A stretch of DNA of 64,000 nucleotides from JBBSOK01 sp965219125 (GCA_965219125.1 CBDCMO010000001.1:248001-312000), one strand, 5' to 3'; counted from the first letter of the stretch, positions 45,673 through 54,062 are shown. Program-made: numbers and translations. The notes: generated from the sequence alone by a model not told the origin.

Positions 45673-45966
45673 TTATAGTCTTCTTGACAAATCTCTTGCT
45701 CCGTGATGAATCATTAAAATATCTATTTTATCTTTCGAAATAATCTTATAAATTATTCTGTAATGACCTTCAACAATCTCTCTGATTGTTAAATTTTCAG
45801 CATTTCTAATATGTTTTCCCAATTCAGGGTTTGTTTCAAGGCTTTTAATTGTCTCTTCAATCTTTAAAACTTGGAACTTGGCATATTTTCTAGAATCTTT
45901 AGAGATATAATTATAAATTTCTTTTAAATCTATTTTTGCGGCACGAACCCAAGTTATTTGAACCAT
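45673..45966 (-). CDS. RelE/ParE family toxin
   Basis: A 97-residue toxin-like protein: VQITWVRAAKIDLKEIYNYISKDSRKYAKFQVLKIEETIKSLETNPELGKHIRNAENLTIREIVEGHYRIIYKI, the ParE/RelE pattern ending with ILMIHHGARDLSRRL. Whether it attacks gyrase (ParE) or ribosome-bound mRNA (RelE) cannot be decided. It overlaps the preceding antitoxin by 13 nt, the usual coupled arrangement, and is the third toxin-antitoxin pair in the window. Confidence 0.88.
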   Translation of the reverse strand: MVQITWVRAAKIDLKEIYNYISKDSRKYAKFQVLKIEETIKSLETNPELGKHIRNAENLTIREIVEGHYRIIYKIISKDKIDILMIHHGARDLSRRL

Positions 45967-46136
45967 GTCTGAATCTCTTCTTCCATTGCTATTGAAGAAA
46001 TCGTGTCATTATTATCAGACATCTTGATTCGTTCTTCCAATTTTTCAAGAAAAACCAACCTGTCGACTAATTCATCAATAGAAAATTCATCAGGGAATAT
46101 ATCTATATTCTTTTGTAATAATTCTTTAGTAATCAT
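45954..46136 (-). CDS. Small antitoxin of the RelE/ParE pair
   Basis: A 60-residue acidic protein (MITKELLQKNIDIFPDEFSIDELVDRLVFLEKLEERI...MEEEIQTWFK). The start ATG 46136 is preferred to a further upstream in-frame start because the preceding 16 residues (LNKKV-rich, no homology-like pattern) include the promoter region. The FSIDELVDRLVFLEKLEER helix is typical of short antitoxins paired with ParE-type toxins in Bacteroidota. It overlaps the toxin gene and is transcribed first. A -7-like TATTTTCG lies about 30 nt upstream on the minus strand. Confidence 0.8.
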   Translation of the reverse strand: MITKELLQKNIDIFPDEFSIDELVDRLVFLEKLEERIKMSDNNDTISSIAMEEEIQTWFK

Positions 46137-46197
46137 GACTTTCTTATTTAATTCGAAAATACAACATTTCCAAATTAAACCCAACTACATAAATATT

Positions 46198-46205
46198 TAT
46201 CTTTG
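46198..46205 (+). promoter_or_regulatory. TAnnTTTG -7 motif immediately upstream of the 46211 GT2 gene
   Basis: TATCTTTG ends 5 nt before ATG 46211; divergent from the RelE/ParE antitoxin. A leaderless or very short 5' end is predicted if it is functional. Confidence 0.45.
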
Positions 46206-46210
46206 CCGCA

Positions 46211-47026
46211 ATGACGTTGTTAGACACCTCCATAATTATTAGTACTTACAATTCGCCGGAGTGGTTGAAAAAAGTTTTGTATGGCTATAATAATCAGACG
46301 TATAGAATGTTTGAAGTGATTATTGCCGACGATGGTTCTTCAAATGAAACGGCTAAAATGTTGGAGGAAATCCAACAAGAAGTTTTCTTTAAAATTATAC
46401 ACATTTGGCACGAAGATGATGGATTTCAAAAGACTAAAATTCTTAATAAAGCGGTTGAAGCTTGTAAAACTGATTATATTTTAATGAGTGATGGCGACTG
46501 CATTCCGCGAAAAGATTTTGTTGAAGTTCACTTAAAAAATAGGGAAGAAGGTTACTTTTTAAGTGGTGGCTATTTTAAGTTGCCAATGAATATTTCAGAA
46601 AAAATCACTAAAGAAGATATTTATACAGAAAAATGCTTTAATCTTAGTTGGTTGAAAAAAAACGGATTAAAATCTTCGTTTAAGAATAATAAACTTACTT
46701 CAAATAAATTGAAGGCATCCATTTTAAATTCGGTCACGCCAACTGAGGCTACTTGGAATGGCCATAATTCGTCTGGCTGGAAAAGTGATATTATAAATGT
46801 AAATGGTTTTGATGAACGAATGCAATATGGCGGCGAAGACCGAGAATTGGGCGAACGGCTTTTTAACTTAGGGATTAAAGCAAAACAACTTCGCTACTCC
46901 GCAATTTGTGTGCATTTAGACCACGCACGCGGATATGTAAAACCCGAAATGATTGAAAGGAATTTAAAAATCAGAAAAGAAACGAAAGAAAATAAAAGCG
47001 TTTGGACTGATTTTGGGATAAAATGA
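46211..47026 (+). CDS. Glycosyltransferase family 2 with galactosyltransferase-type C-terminus
   Basis: A 271-residue GT2: ISTYNSPEWLKKVLYGYNNQTYRMFEVIIADDGSSNETAKM, DYILMSDGDCIPRKDFVEVH (D-x-D equivalent SDGDC), and the C-terminal domain NVNGFDERMQYGGEDRELGERLFNLGIKAKQLRYSAICVHLDHAR which matches the glyco_transf_7C/galactosyltransferase ED-motif. It is a single plus-strand gene between minus-strand groups in the glycan cluster. Confidence 0.9.
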   Translation: MTLLDTSIIISTYNSPEWLKKVLYGYNNQTYRMFEVIIADDGSSNETAKMLEEIQQEVFFKIIHIWHEDDGFQKTKILNKAVEACKTDYILMSDGDCIPRKDFVEVHLKNREEGYFLSGGYFKLPMNISEKITKEDIYTEKCFNLSWLKKNGLKSSFKNNKLTSNKLKASILNSVTPTEATWNGHNSSGWKSDIINVNGFDERMQYGGEDRELGERLFNLGIKAKQLRYSAICVHLDHARGYVKPEMIERNLKIRKETKENKSVWTDFGIK

Positions 47027-47090
47027 ATTTAAGATTTAATATTCAAGATTTTCCAACAAAATGGTTAATGCTGAATTAGATTATTTACAG

Positions 47091-47125
47091 AATTACGCAA
47101 AGAAACGCAGAGATTCACAGAGAAA
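47091..47125. repeat. CGCAAAGA/CGCAGAGATT intergenic repeat
   Basis: AATTACGCAAAGAAACGCAG followed by AGATTCACAGAGAAA is a purine-rich repeated motif; a related sequence on the opposite strand lies at 60436-60480 and a similar theme forms the stem at 49673-49753. Confidence 0.5.
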
Positions 47126-47144
47126 TATTTAATTTTTTATAAAC

Positions 47145-47738
47145 TCATAAACTCATCGATTTTTTTGAATAAGCTCCAATCTTCCAATACCTTAATTCTT
47201 CATCAGTTTTAACCGTCGTAAAATAAAGTTCTTCCAACTTATTATTGTCATTAAAATATTCCCAACAACCGATTCCTTCGCGGTAAATTGAAACTATGAT
47301 TATCCCATTTTCGGTCAAGCTATCCATCATCCGGTTTAGCACATTGGTTTTTTCGGTTTCGTGGATGTAATAATAGGCTTCGTTAAAGATAATAATATCA
47401 AATTTTTTCTTCGGAATGTAAGTAACGGCATCTGCTGTTTCAAACTCGGCATTTTTCAAATTTTTTTTAGCCGCTCGTTTAATGCTTTCTTTTGAAAAAT
47501 CTAATCCTAAAAAATAGGAATAATCAAGATCTGCCATCCGAACCGTTAAAACGCCATCGCCACAGCCAATATCCATGATACTTGGGTTTTCTGCTCCATA
47601 TTTTGTAACAAGCTCAATAATTTTATTGTAACGAACTGCCTCTTTTTCACTTTGCAGATTGTCCCATTTCCCTTTTTTGTATTGTTTATCCCAACGCATT
47701 TTGCGTCGCCAATTATGAAATTTGTCGAGTAAATTCAT
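47145..47738 (-). CDS. Class I SAM-dependent methyltransferase
   Basis: A 197-residue methyltransferase. Motif I is PSIMDIGCGDGVLTVRMAD, followed by FLGLDFSKESIKRA and FDIIIFNEAYYYIHETEK (motif IV), the layout of the Methyltransf_11/25 group. It overlaps nothing but is 2 nt from the GT9 gene upstream, so both are probably co-expressed for glycan assembly. The acceptor is unknown. Confidence 0.9.
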   Translation of the reverse strand: MNLLDKFHNWRRKMRWDKQYKKGKWDNLQSEKEAVRYNKIIELVTKYGAENPSIMDIGCGDGVLTVRMADLDYSYFLGLDFSKESIKRAAKKNLKNAEFETADAVTYIPKKKFDIIIFNEAYYYIHETEKTNVLNRMMDSLTENGIIIVSIYREGIGCWEYFNDNNKLEELYFTTVKTDEELRYWKIGAYSKKSMSL

Positions 47739-47740
47739 CT

Positions 47741-48814
47741 TTATCGCTTGGCGTTTTGTAATTGATGTTCAAGATACGGTTTCAACTTAGCAATTATCAT
47801 TTCGGGCGTAAGTTTGCGGTACATTTCTTCGGGATTTTCTTCAATTACTTTTCGGCTATCTCGTGTAAATTGTTGGTATGCTGAAGGTTTTTCTTCCAAT
47901 AAATGAATGGATTGGTGGGTAATTTCATCTTCAAAACTGTTCCAATCACCTTTTTCAATAAAGGGCGAATAGATTGTAAATGTTGGTTTATCCAGCGCTT
48001 TGGCAATATGCACGCTTCCGCCTTCATTGCTTATTATCAAATCGCACGCGTTCATTAAACAACAGAAACCACGAATGGATTCTTCGTAGATTTCAAAGTT
48101 TATTGATTCTTTTTGCTGGCACATATTATAAATTTCTAGCGCTTCTTCTTTTTGATAAGGCGCATAATTAAAAAGGATGCTAACGTCATAATTTCCAGCA
48201 ACAAAATCAATTAATTTGGCTACATAATCAAAAGGCATACTCTTGCTTTTTGTGCTGCCCATAACGCCGAACATTACAATAGGTTTCTTTAGATTTTTGG
48301 TTTTTGAGTACTTTTTTTCAGTGTCTGTCAGATAGATTTTTGGGTGAAAAAGAGGCTCTTTCAATGTAAAAAGATTTTGCATCATATTAATCCTATCATC
48401 AATGGCTTTGCCGCAAAAAAGACTTTTATCATCAAGAAAATTAATTGGATGTGTATAAAAGGGAAATTTCAAGGTTTTGTAACTACGTTTAAATCCAGTT
48501 CGAATTTCAGCACCTGAAAATAAACAAAGCAACCTACTCTGAAATTTTGCATAACTATCAAAAATTATATCGAATTTTTCATCTCTAACTTGTTTTATAG
48601 CTTTAAAAAGATTCGAAAATTTCTTTAATTCCTTGTCATTAACCGCTATTATTTTATCGATATTAGGATTGTTTTCCAACACGCCAACGGTATAATCATA
48701 CACAAAATAAGTTATTTCACTGTCGGGAAAAACCTGTTTCATATTATTGGCAATCACGCTGCTTATAAGCACATCGCCAATTCTTTTATTTTGTATTACG
48801 AGTATTTTGGTCAT
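47741..48814 (-). CDS. Glycosyltransferase family 9 (heptosyltransferase-like)
   Basis: A 357-residue GT-B enzyme of the ADP-heptose:LPS heptosyltransferase family. The opening ILVIQNKRIGDVLISSVIANNMKQVFPDSEITYFVY, the MFGVMGSTKSKSMPFDYVAKLID middle segment and the C-terminal CDLIISNEGGSVHIAKALDKPTFTIYSP are diagnostic. It indicates that the region builds an LPS core or similar lipid-linked glycan. It lies divergently next to an LPS kinase-like gene. Confidence 0.92.
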   Translation of the reverse strand: MTKILVIQNKRIGDVLISSVIANNMKQVFPDSEITYFVYDYTVGVLENNPNIDKIIAVNDKELKKFSNLFKAIKQVRDEKFDIIFDSYAKFQSRLLCLFSGAEIRTGFKRSYKTLKFPFYTHPINFLDDKSLFCGKAIDDRINMMQNLFTLKEPLFHPKIYLTDTEKKYSKTKNLKKPIVMFGVMGSTKSKSMPFDYVAKLIDFVAGNYDVSILFNYAPYQKEEALEIYNMCQQKESINFEIYEESIRGFCCLMNACDLIISNEGGSVHIAKALDKPTFTIYSPFIEKGDWNSFEDEITHQSIHLLEEKPSAYQQFTRDSRKVIEENPEEMYRKLTPEMIIAKLKPYLEHQLQNAKR

Positions 48815-48865
48815 ATAGATTACCTTCGCAAAGTATGTTTTTTTTGAAAGGTATTAAAATTTAAG

Positions 48866-49666
48866 ATGAAGGAAAATTTTGTTGTTCACGCCAAATACGA
48901 ACATTTAAAAGATGAAATATTGTCGTGTATTCAAAATTTTGAAACTTCGGGAAATAATGTAGTTGAGGGCGAACGAAATAGTATTAAAAAATTTTCTGTT
49001 GAAGATATTCAAGTAAATATCAAAAAGTTTAAAAATCCGAATATTTTTAACAAATATATCTATAAATTTCTTCGAAAAAGTAAAGCAAAACGGTCTTTTG
49101 AATATGCGTTGAAATTGGTAGACTTCGGAATAAAAACACCTTTCCCAATTGCCTATTTTGAAAGATTTGAAGCAGGTTTAACCGAAAGTTTTTTTATAAG
49201 TGAACACGTTGATTATGACTTCGATTTTAGGGATTTACTACATAATCCGAAGTTTAAAAATCGTGAAGAAATATTAAGAAAATTTGCAAGATTTACTTTT
49301 CAATTGCACGAAAACGGAATTAATTTTTTAGATCATTCTCCCGGAAATACACTTATAAAGGAAATCAAAATCGATACTTCGGCTCCGCTCAGTAACCGCG
49401 ATTATGAAATTAAAAGTAAACAATACGATTTTTATCTAATTGATTTAAACCGAATGCGCTTCGAGCCGATGAATTTTGATAAACGAATGCATAACTTTAG
49501 GCGATTGTGGCTTTCAAAAACCATGATTAAAATTTTTTCTGAAGAATATGCGAAATTATATGACAAGAGTTATGAGAAAACACAAGCCTTGATGACAAAA
49601 TATAGTCGTGAGTTTCAGAAGAAAGTTAATTCTAAAAAGTTAAGAAAAAAACGAAAAAATCAATAA
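48866..49666 (+). CDS. Lipopolysaccharide kinase (KdkA/InaA-like)
   Basis: A 266-residue kinase-fold protein. It contains the weak N-lobe (NVVEGERNSIKKFSVEDIQVNIKKFK with the catalytic-Lys candidate), the Hx(D) loop in GINFLDHSPGNTLIKE, and a metal-binding Asp in YDFYLIDLNRMRFEPM, matching the LPS kinase/InaA family that phosphorylates Kdo or heptose. The C-terminus is very basic (KKVNSKKLRKKRKNQ). It is the last gene of the glycan region. Confidence 0.88.
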   Translation: MKENFVVHAKYEHLKDEILSCIQNFETSGNNVVEGERNSIKKFSVEDIQVNIKKFKNPNIFNKYIYKFLRKSKAKRSFEYALKLVDFGIKTPFPIAYFERFEAGLTESFFISEHVDYDFDFRDLLHNPKFKNREEILRKFARFTFQLHENGINFLDHSPGNTLIKEIKIDTSAPLSNRDYEIKSKQYDFYLIDLNRMRFEPMNFDKRMHNFRRLWLSKTMIKIFSEEYAKLYDKSYEKTQALMTKYSREFQKKVNSKKLRKKRKNQ

Positions 49667-49672
49667 AAAAAA

Positions 49673-49753
49673 TCTGCGAAAATCTGCGAAATCTGTGGGC
49701 TATTATTTTTAGTGAACTAAAATTTTCCCGCAGATTTCGCAGATTTTCGCAGA
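49673..49753. repeat. Long near-perfect inverted repeat (TCTGCGAAAATCTGCGAAATCTG)
   Basis: The left arm 49673-49699 and right arm 49727-49753 are complementary over about 27 bp with one G-U, with a 27-nt loop. Within each arm TCTGCGAAA is itself repeated. It sits downstream of the LPS kinase gene and before the convergent dapD, where it could terminate both transcripts. No matching gene content. Confidence 0.85.
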
Positions 49754-49812
49754 ACTAACCCTTTATTTTTTTTCTTCTATTAACTAATGCCTAATCCACA
49801 AATACCTATTGC

Positions 49813-50637
49813 CTAAACCGCAACATCATATTCCCTTAAAGCATCATTTAAAGAAGTCTTCAAATCCGTACTCGCTTTGCGTTTCCCGATAATCAACGCA
49901 CAAGGAACTTGATAGCTGCCAGCAGGAAACTTTTTGGTATAACTTCCTGGAATAACAACCGAGCGCGATGGTACTAAACCTTTAGTTTCAATAGGTTTAT
50001 CGCCAGTAACATCAATTATTTTGGTGGAAGCCGTTAAAACAACATTCGCTCCCAAAACAGCCTCTTTTTCAACCCGAACGCCTTCAACCACAATACAGCG
50101 TGAGCCAATAAATGCGCCATCTTCAATAATTACGGGTGCTGCTTGCAACGGTTCTAAAACCCCACCAATACCAACGCCGCCGCTAAGATGCACATTTTTA
50201 CCAATTTGTGCGCAACTACCAACAGTTGCCCATGTATCTACCATTGTACCTTCATCCACATAAGCACCAATGTTTACGTAGCTTGGCATTAAAATCACAC
50301 CTTTACTAATGTAAGCGCCGTGACGCGCAATTGCATTTGGTACTACTCGAATTCCTTTTTCGGCATATCCTCTTTTTAAGGGGATTTTATCGTGGTATTC
50401 AAAAATACCAGCTTCCAAAGTTTCCATTTTTTGAATTGGAAAATATAAAACCACACCTTTTTTAACCCATTCATTTACCTGCCAGCCATTAGATGTTGGT
50501 TCAGCACAACGCAATTTTCCTGCATCAAGAAGATTAATTACTTCCCGAATTGCTTCAAGTGTATCTTTGTTTTTTAAAAGTGAGCGGTCTTCCCAAGCTT
50601 TTTCAATGGTTTGTTGAAGGGTTTTTAAATTTGTCAT
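49813..50637 (-). CDS. dapD: 2,3,4,5-tetrahydropyridine-2,6-dicarboxylate N-succinyltransferase
   Basis: A 274-residue trimeric acyltransferase of the succinylase branch of lysine/diaminopimelate synthesis. It has the N-terminal helical domain and hexapeptide-repeat core (AYISKGVILMPSYVNIGAYVDEG, GVGIGGVLEPLQAAPVIIEDGAFIGSRCIVVEGVRVEKEAVLGANVVLTASTKI) followed by GSYTKKFPAGSYQVPCALIIGKRKASTD. Peptidoglycan diaminopimelate supply is its likely role. Length matches the family. Confidence 0.97.
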   Translation of the reverse strand: MTNLKTLQQTIEKAWEDRSLLKNKDTLEAIREVINLLDAGKLRCAEPTSNGWQVNEWVKKGVVLYFPIQKMETLEAGIFEYHDKIPLKRGYAEKGIRVVPNAIARHGAYISKGVILMPSYVNIGAYVDEGTMVDTWATVGSCAQIGKNVHLSGGVGIGGVLEPLQAAPVIIEDGAFIGSRCIVVEGVRVEKEAVLGANVVLTASTKIIDVTGDKPIETKGLVPSRSVVIPGSYTKKFPAGSYQVPCALIIGKRKASTDLKTSLNDALREYDVAV

Positions 50638-50800
50638 ATTTTTGGATTCTTTTGAAGCTACAGATACTTTGGATTCTATCGTTACTGTCGTTGCTATTGT
50701 TCTTGAAATATTATAAAATAACTAAGTAATAAAATAACCCATTAATTTTTTTTCAGATTCAAAAATATAGTATTTAATCACATATTCAATTCCATTGCAT

Positions 50801-50808
50801 TATTTTTG
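50801..50808 (+). promoter_or_regulatory. TAnnTTTG -7 motif upstream of ruvX
   Basis: TATTTTTG ends 8 nt before the ruvX ATG (50817). No convincing -33 TTG at the expected distance. Confidence 0.45.
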
Positions 50809-50816
50809 CAAGATAA

Positions 50817-51227
50817 ATGGGACGGATTTTAGCAATAGATTACGGTACAAAGCGAACAGGAATAGCCATTACCGATGAAATGCGACTTATAGCTTCCGGC
50901 TTAACTACAGTTGAAACACCAAAATTAATCCTATTTCTTCAAAAGTATTTTTCTGAAGAAAATGTAGATTTGATTTTAGTTGGCGAACCAACCCAAAAAG
51001 ATGGAAGCCCAAGTAATGTTGAAGCTCATATTCAAAAATTTTTAGAAGTTTTTGCAAAGAATTTTCCAAAATTGGCAGTCTTAAGAGTCGATGAACGTTA
51101 CACAAGTAAAATGGCTTTTCAGACTATGATTGATAGCGGTTTGCGAAAAAAGAAACGCAGAAATAAAGAATTGTTGGATGAAATAAGTGCAACCATTATC
51201 TTACAGAATTATCTTTATAAAAATTAA
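50817..51227 (+). CDS. ruvX: Holliday junction resolvase RuvX (YqgF)
   Basis: A 136-residue RNase H-fold protein of the YqgF/RuvX family: ILAIDYGTKRTGIAITDEMR opens with the first catalytic Asp, LILVGEPTQKDGSPSNVEAHIQKF is the conserved middle, and VDERYTSKMAF contains the later acidic pair. It has been assigned to Holliday junction cleavage and to 16S rRNA end processing. It lies 11 nt before def, so the two are co-transcribed. Confidence 0.93.
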   Translation: MGRILAIDYGTKRTGIAITDEMRLIASGLTTVETPKLILFLQKYFSEENVDLILVGEPTQKDGSPSNVEAHIQKFLEVFAKNFPKLAVLRVDERYTSKMAFQTMIDSGLRKKKRRNKELLDEISATIILQNYLYKN

Positions 51228-51238
51228 AGTAATAATAA

Positions 51239-51829
51239 ATGACATTACCAATAATAGCATACGGAGACCCGGTTTTACGCAAAATTTGTGAACCAATTTC
51301 TAAAGATTATAAAAATTTAGATTCACTTATCGCAAATATGTACGAAACCATGTACGAAAGTCGCGGCGTTGGTTTGGCAGCTCCACAGATTGGTTTGCCA
51401 ATACGCTTGTTTTTGGTAGACTCTTCGCCGTTTTCTGATGATGATGAACTTTCTGATAGCGAACAAAAAGAGCTAAAGGCATTCAAGCAAACCTTTATAA
51501 ATGCTAAGATAGTTGAAGAGAAAGGTGACGAATGGGCATTTAACGAAGGTTGTTTGAGTATTCCCGAAGTTAGGGAAGATGTTTTTAGACAACCTGATAT
51601 TACAATTGAATTTGAAGATGAAAACTTTAAAAAGCACACAAAAACTTTCAATGGCATTGTTGCAAGAATAATTCAGCATGAATATGATCACATTGAAGGA
51701 ATTCTTTTTACAGACAAACTTTCCCCACTTAAAAAGAGGCTTATAAAAAGTAAATTGAATAACATTTCAAAAGGAAATATAGATGTAGATTATCGCATGA
51801 AATTTCCCGCAGCAAAAAAGAAACGTTAA
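51239..51829 (+). CDS. def: Peptide deformylase
   Basis: A 196-residue metalloenzyme that removes the N-formyl group from nascent proteins. The three diagnostic motifs are visible: GVGLAAPQIGL (I), EGCLSIPEVR (II, Cys metal ligand) and QHEYDHIEGILF (III, HExxH). There is a flavobacterial-type acidic insertion (DDDELSDSEQKELKAFK) between motifs I and II. Short gap after ruvX, followed by DUF5606. Confidence 0.97.
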   Translation: MTLPIIAYGDPVLRKICEPISKDYKNLDSLIANMYETMYESRGVGLAAPQIGLPIRLFLVDSSPFSDDDELSDSEQKELKAFKQTFINAKIVEEKGDEWAFNEGCLSIPEVREDVFRQPDITIEFEDENFKKHTKTFNGIVARIIQHEYDHIEGILFTDKLSPLKKRLIKSKLNNISKGNIDVDYRMKFPAAKKKR

Positions 51830-51913
51830 GCTTTTGCATATATTAAACAAAGATAGCATATTTGTAATCTTGAATTTTTAGGAGAATAATTCCACAGAAA
51901 ATAGAAGTAGTTT

Positions 51914-52465
51914 ATGAGTTTAGAGAAAATATTATCAATTTCAGGAAAGCCTGGATTATACAAATTGAAGAGCCAAACCCGTAACGGCTTTGTTGCAGAA
52001 TCTTTGGAAGATGGTAAAAATATTAATGTTAGCGGCCGCCATAACGTGAGTCTGCTTTCAGAAATAGCAATATATACCTTAACTGCAGAAGTACCTTTAC
52101 GCGAGGTATTTTTAAAAATACAGAAGAAAGAAGATGGTGGCGAAGCTATAAACCACAAAGAACCAAAAGAAAAATTAGAAGAATATTTCTTTGGGATAAT
52201 GCCAGATTATGATGAGGATAAGGTTTACGCAAGCGATATTAAAAAAGTAGTGCAATGGTATAATTTGCTAAGAAAAAACGATATCACAGATTTTTCTGAA
52301 GCAAAAAAAGAAGAAGAAACGAAAGAAGGAGAAGAAGTAAAGCCAAAAGCAAAAGCGAAAACAGAGGCAAAGCCAAAAACAGCAGGCAAAAATGCTGGAA
52401 ATGTAAAAGCATCTTCAACAAAAAAAGGAGGCGCGACAAAAAATGCAGCTTCCCGCAAAACGTAA
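51914..52465 (+). CDS. DUF5606 domain protein with lysine/alanine-rich tail
   Basis: A 183-residue protein. The N-terminal domain (about 1-130; SLEKILSISGKPGLYKLKSQTRNGFVAESL and the KEPKEKLEEYFFGIMPDYDEDKVYASDIKKVVQWYNLL end) matches DUF5606, a family almost confined to Bacteroidota and found next to def and mazG. After about residue 135 comes a low-complexity Lys/Ala/Glu-rich tail resembling histone-like or nucleic-acid-binding tails. Function unknown. A terminator follows 22 nt downstream. Confidence 0.88.
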   Translation: MSLEKILSISGKPGLYKLKSQTRNGFVAESLEDGKNINVSGRHNVSLLSEIAIYTLTAEVPLREVFLKIQKKEDGGEAINHKEPKEKLEEYFFGIMPDYDEDKVYASDIKKVVQWYNLLRKNDITDFSEAKKEEETKEGEEVKPKAKAKTEAKPKTAGKNAGNVKASSTKKGGATKNAASRKT

Positions 52466-52486
52466 TAGTGTTGATTATAGTGATTG

Positions 52487-52525
52487 AAAGTCCCATTATT
52501 CATTAGAGTTTTGGGATTTTTTTTT
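52487..52525 (+). terminator. Rho-independent terminator after the ruvX-def-DUF5606 operon
   Basis: AAAGTCCCA (52487-52495) pairs with TGGGATTTT (52512-52520), 9 bp with one G-U, loop of 16 nt, followed by continued Ts to 52525. Confidence 0.8.
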
Positions 52526-52577
52526 GATGTATATTTCATTTTAAAGAAAGAACATAATATTTTTAAAGATTTTAAAG

Positions 52578-53357
52578 ATGCCTGTAAATAAAAGAAAGGA
52601 TCAACTTCAAGCCTTCGATAGATTGTTGACCATTATGGATGAGCTTCGCGAAAAATGTCCTTGGGATAAAAAGCAAACTATGGAAACGCTTCGTCATTTA
52701 ACTATTGAAGAAACCTATGAATTAGGTGATGCTATTCTTGAAAAAGATTTAAACGAAGTAAAAAAGGAATTGGGCGATGTCCTATTACACATAGTTTTTT
52801 ACGCAAAAATAGGAAGCGAAACGAATGATTTTGACATTGCCGATGTTTGTAACGAAATTTGTGAAAAACTAATTTCCCGCCATCCGCATATTTATGGTGA
52901 TGTAGTTGTTGCAGATGAAGATGAAGTAAAACGGAATTGGGAAAACTTAAAATTAAAGGAAGGAAAAACAAGCGTGTTGGAAGGCGTTCCAAAATCGTTG
53001 CCCGCATTGGTTAAAGCAAGTAGGATACAAGATAAAGTTGCAGGAGTAGGTTTTGATTGGGAAGAACCACAACAGGTTTTTGAGAAAGTTAAAGAGGAAT
53101 TAAAAGAATTACAACACGAAATTTCACAAAACAATCCAGAAAAAATGGAAGCAGAATTTGGCGATGTACTTTTTTCGATGATAAATTATGCGCGTTTCCT
53201 AAAAATAGATCCTGAAAATGCGTTGGAACGAACCAATAAAAAATTCATTAAACGATTTCAATATTTAGAAGCAAAGGCAAAAGAAGCGGGAAGATCTTTG
53301 AAAGATATGACCTTGGCAGAAATGGATGTTTATTGGAATGAGGCTAAAAAGCTATGA
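52578..53357 (+). CDS. mazG: Nucleoside triphosphate pyrophosphohydrolase (MazG)
   Basis: A 259-residue two-domain MazG. Each MazG domain has the Glu-rich metal-binding helix: LTIEETYELGDAI...EVKKELGDVLLHIVFYAKI in the first and VKEELKELQHEI...MEAEFGDVLFSMINYARFL in the second. It hydrolyses NTPs to NMP and PPi, clearing abnormal nucleotides. It converges with the cytochrome c gene, 17 nt apart. Confidence 0.95.
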   Translation: MPVNKRKDQLQAFDRLLTIMDELREKCPWDKKQTMETLRHLTIEETYELGDAILEKDLNEVKKELGDVLLHIVFYAKIGSETNDFDIADVCNEICEKLISRHPHIYGDVVVADEDEVKRNWENLKLKEGKTSVLEGVPKSLPALVKASRIQDKVAGVGFDWEEPQQVFEKVKEELKELQHEISQNNPEKMEAEFGDVLFSMINYARFLKIDPENALERTNKKFIKRFQYLEAKAKEAGRSLKDMTLAEMDVYWNEAKKL

Positions 53358-53374
53358 TTTCAAAAAACATCCAA

Positions 53375-53812
53375 TTACTTTGCAACCAAATTCACTTCTT
53401 CTGCGGTTACCATTTTATTTTGGATATTTCCCCAATTGTTCATTACATAATTTAGCACATCCGCCACTTGTTGATCGTTTAGACCCATTGGCACCATAAC
53501 GCCATCGTACGTTATATCATTGACCACAATTTCGCCATTTTGCCCATATTTTACGGCGTGAATACTTTCATTACGTTTTTCACTTATCCAATTGCTATTT
53601 GCCAAAGGCGGAAAGTTTTTGGGCACACCAAGTCCATTTCCCAAATGACATTGCATGCAATAATCGGTATATATTTCGCCACCGCGCGCCATACTTTCGG
53701 GTAAACTATTTGTTACTTGAACAATACTATCTTGTATATCGCTTGCTTTATTGTTAGAATCTTTGCAAGCGCTAAGATTAAATATGAAAACTAATAGAAG
53801 TAATTTTTTCAT
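53375..53812 (-). CDS. c-type cytochrome lipoprotein
   Basis: A 145-residue monoheme cytochrome c. The lipoprotein signal (LLVFIFNLSACKDS) indicates membrane anchoring at the periplasmic side; the heme-binding motif is C52-M-Q-C55-H56, and the axial Met is likely in the VMVPMGLNDQQVADV segment, as in cytochrome c oxidase-linked Cyt_c family 13. It probably passes electrons within the respiratory chain. Its 5' region contains a hairpin (53832-53849). Confidence 0.92.
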   Translation of the reverse strand: MKKLLLLVFIFNLSACKDSNNKASDIQDSIVQVTNSLPESMARGGEIYTDYCMQCHLGNGLGVPKNFPPLANSNWISEKRNESIHAVKYGQNGEIVVNDITYDGVMVPMGLNDQQVADVLNYVMNNWGNIQNKMVTAEEVNLVAK

Positions 53813-53831
53813 TTAAACTAAATTGATTTTT

Positions 53832-53849
53832 GGAGGTTCTATTTCCTCC
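53832..53849 (-). promoter_or_regulatory. GGAGG/CCTCC hairpin in the cytochrome c leader
   Basis: On the minus strand AGGAGG-AAATAGAA-CCTCC forms a 5-bp stem about 20 nt before the ATG; the AGGAGG is a strong Shine-Dalgarno-like sequence that would be paired. A role in regulation is only a possibility. Confidence 0.3.
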
Positions 53850-53924
53850 TATAAAAGTAACGATGTTCTTTCTAAAACCACATTCAAAATTTCATTTTAT
53901 GTGTGCTCACAAAAACAATTTATC

Positions 53925-53932
53925 TATTTTTG
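53925..53932 (+). promoter_or_regulatory. Promoter -7 motif of the tRNA-Pro gene
   Basis: TATTTTTG ends 10 nt before the tRNA 5' end, the position expected for a TAnnTTTG promoter. No clear -33. Confidence 0.55.
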
Positions 53933-53942
53933 AAAAAAATTT

Positions 53943-54020
<78 letters not shown>

Positions 54021-54028
54021 TATTTAAA

Positions 54029-54044
54029 ATAGTATTTACTATTA
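54029..54044. repeat. Small AATAGT-ATTT-ACTATT hairpin after tRNA-Pro
   Basis: 6-bp stem with 4-nt loop, 12 nt after the tRNA; resembles the AAATAGC...GCTATTT hairpins in the two repeats further on. Confidence 0.5.
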
Positions 54045-54062
54045 CAAATAGTATCGATTTCT

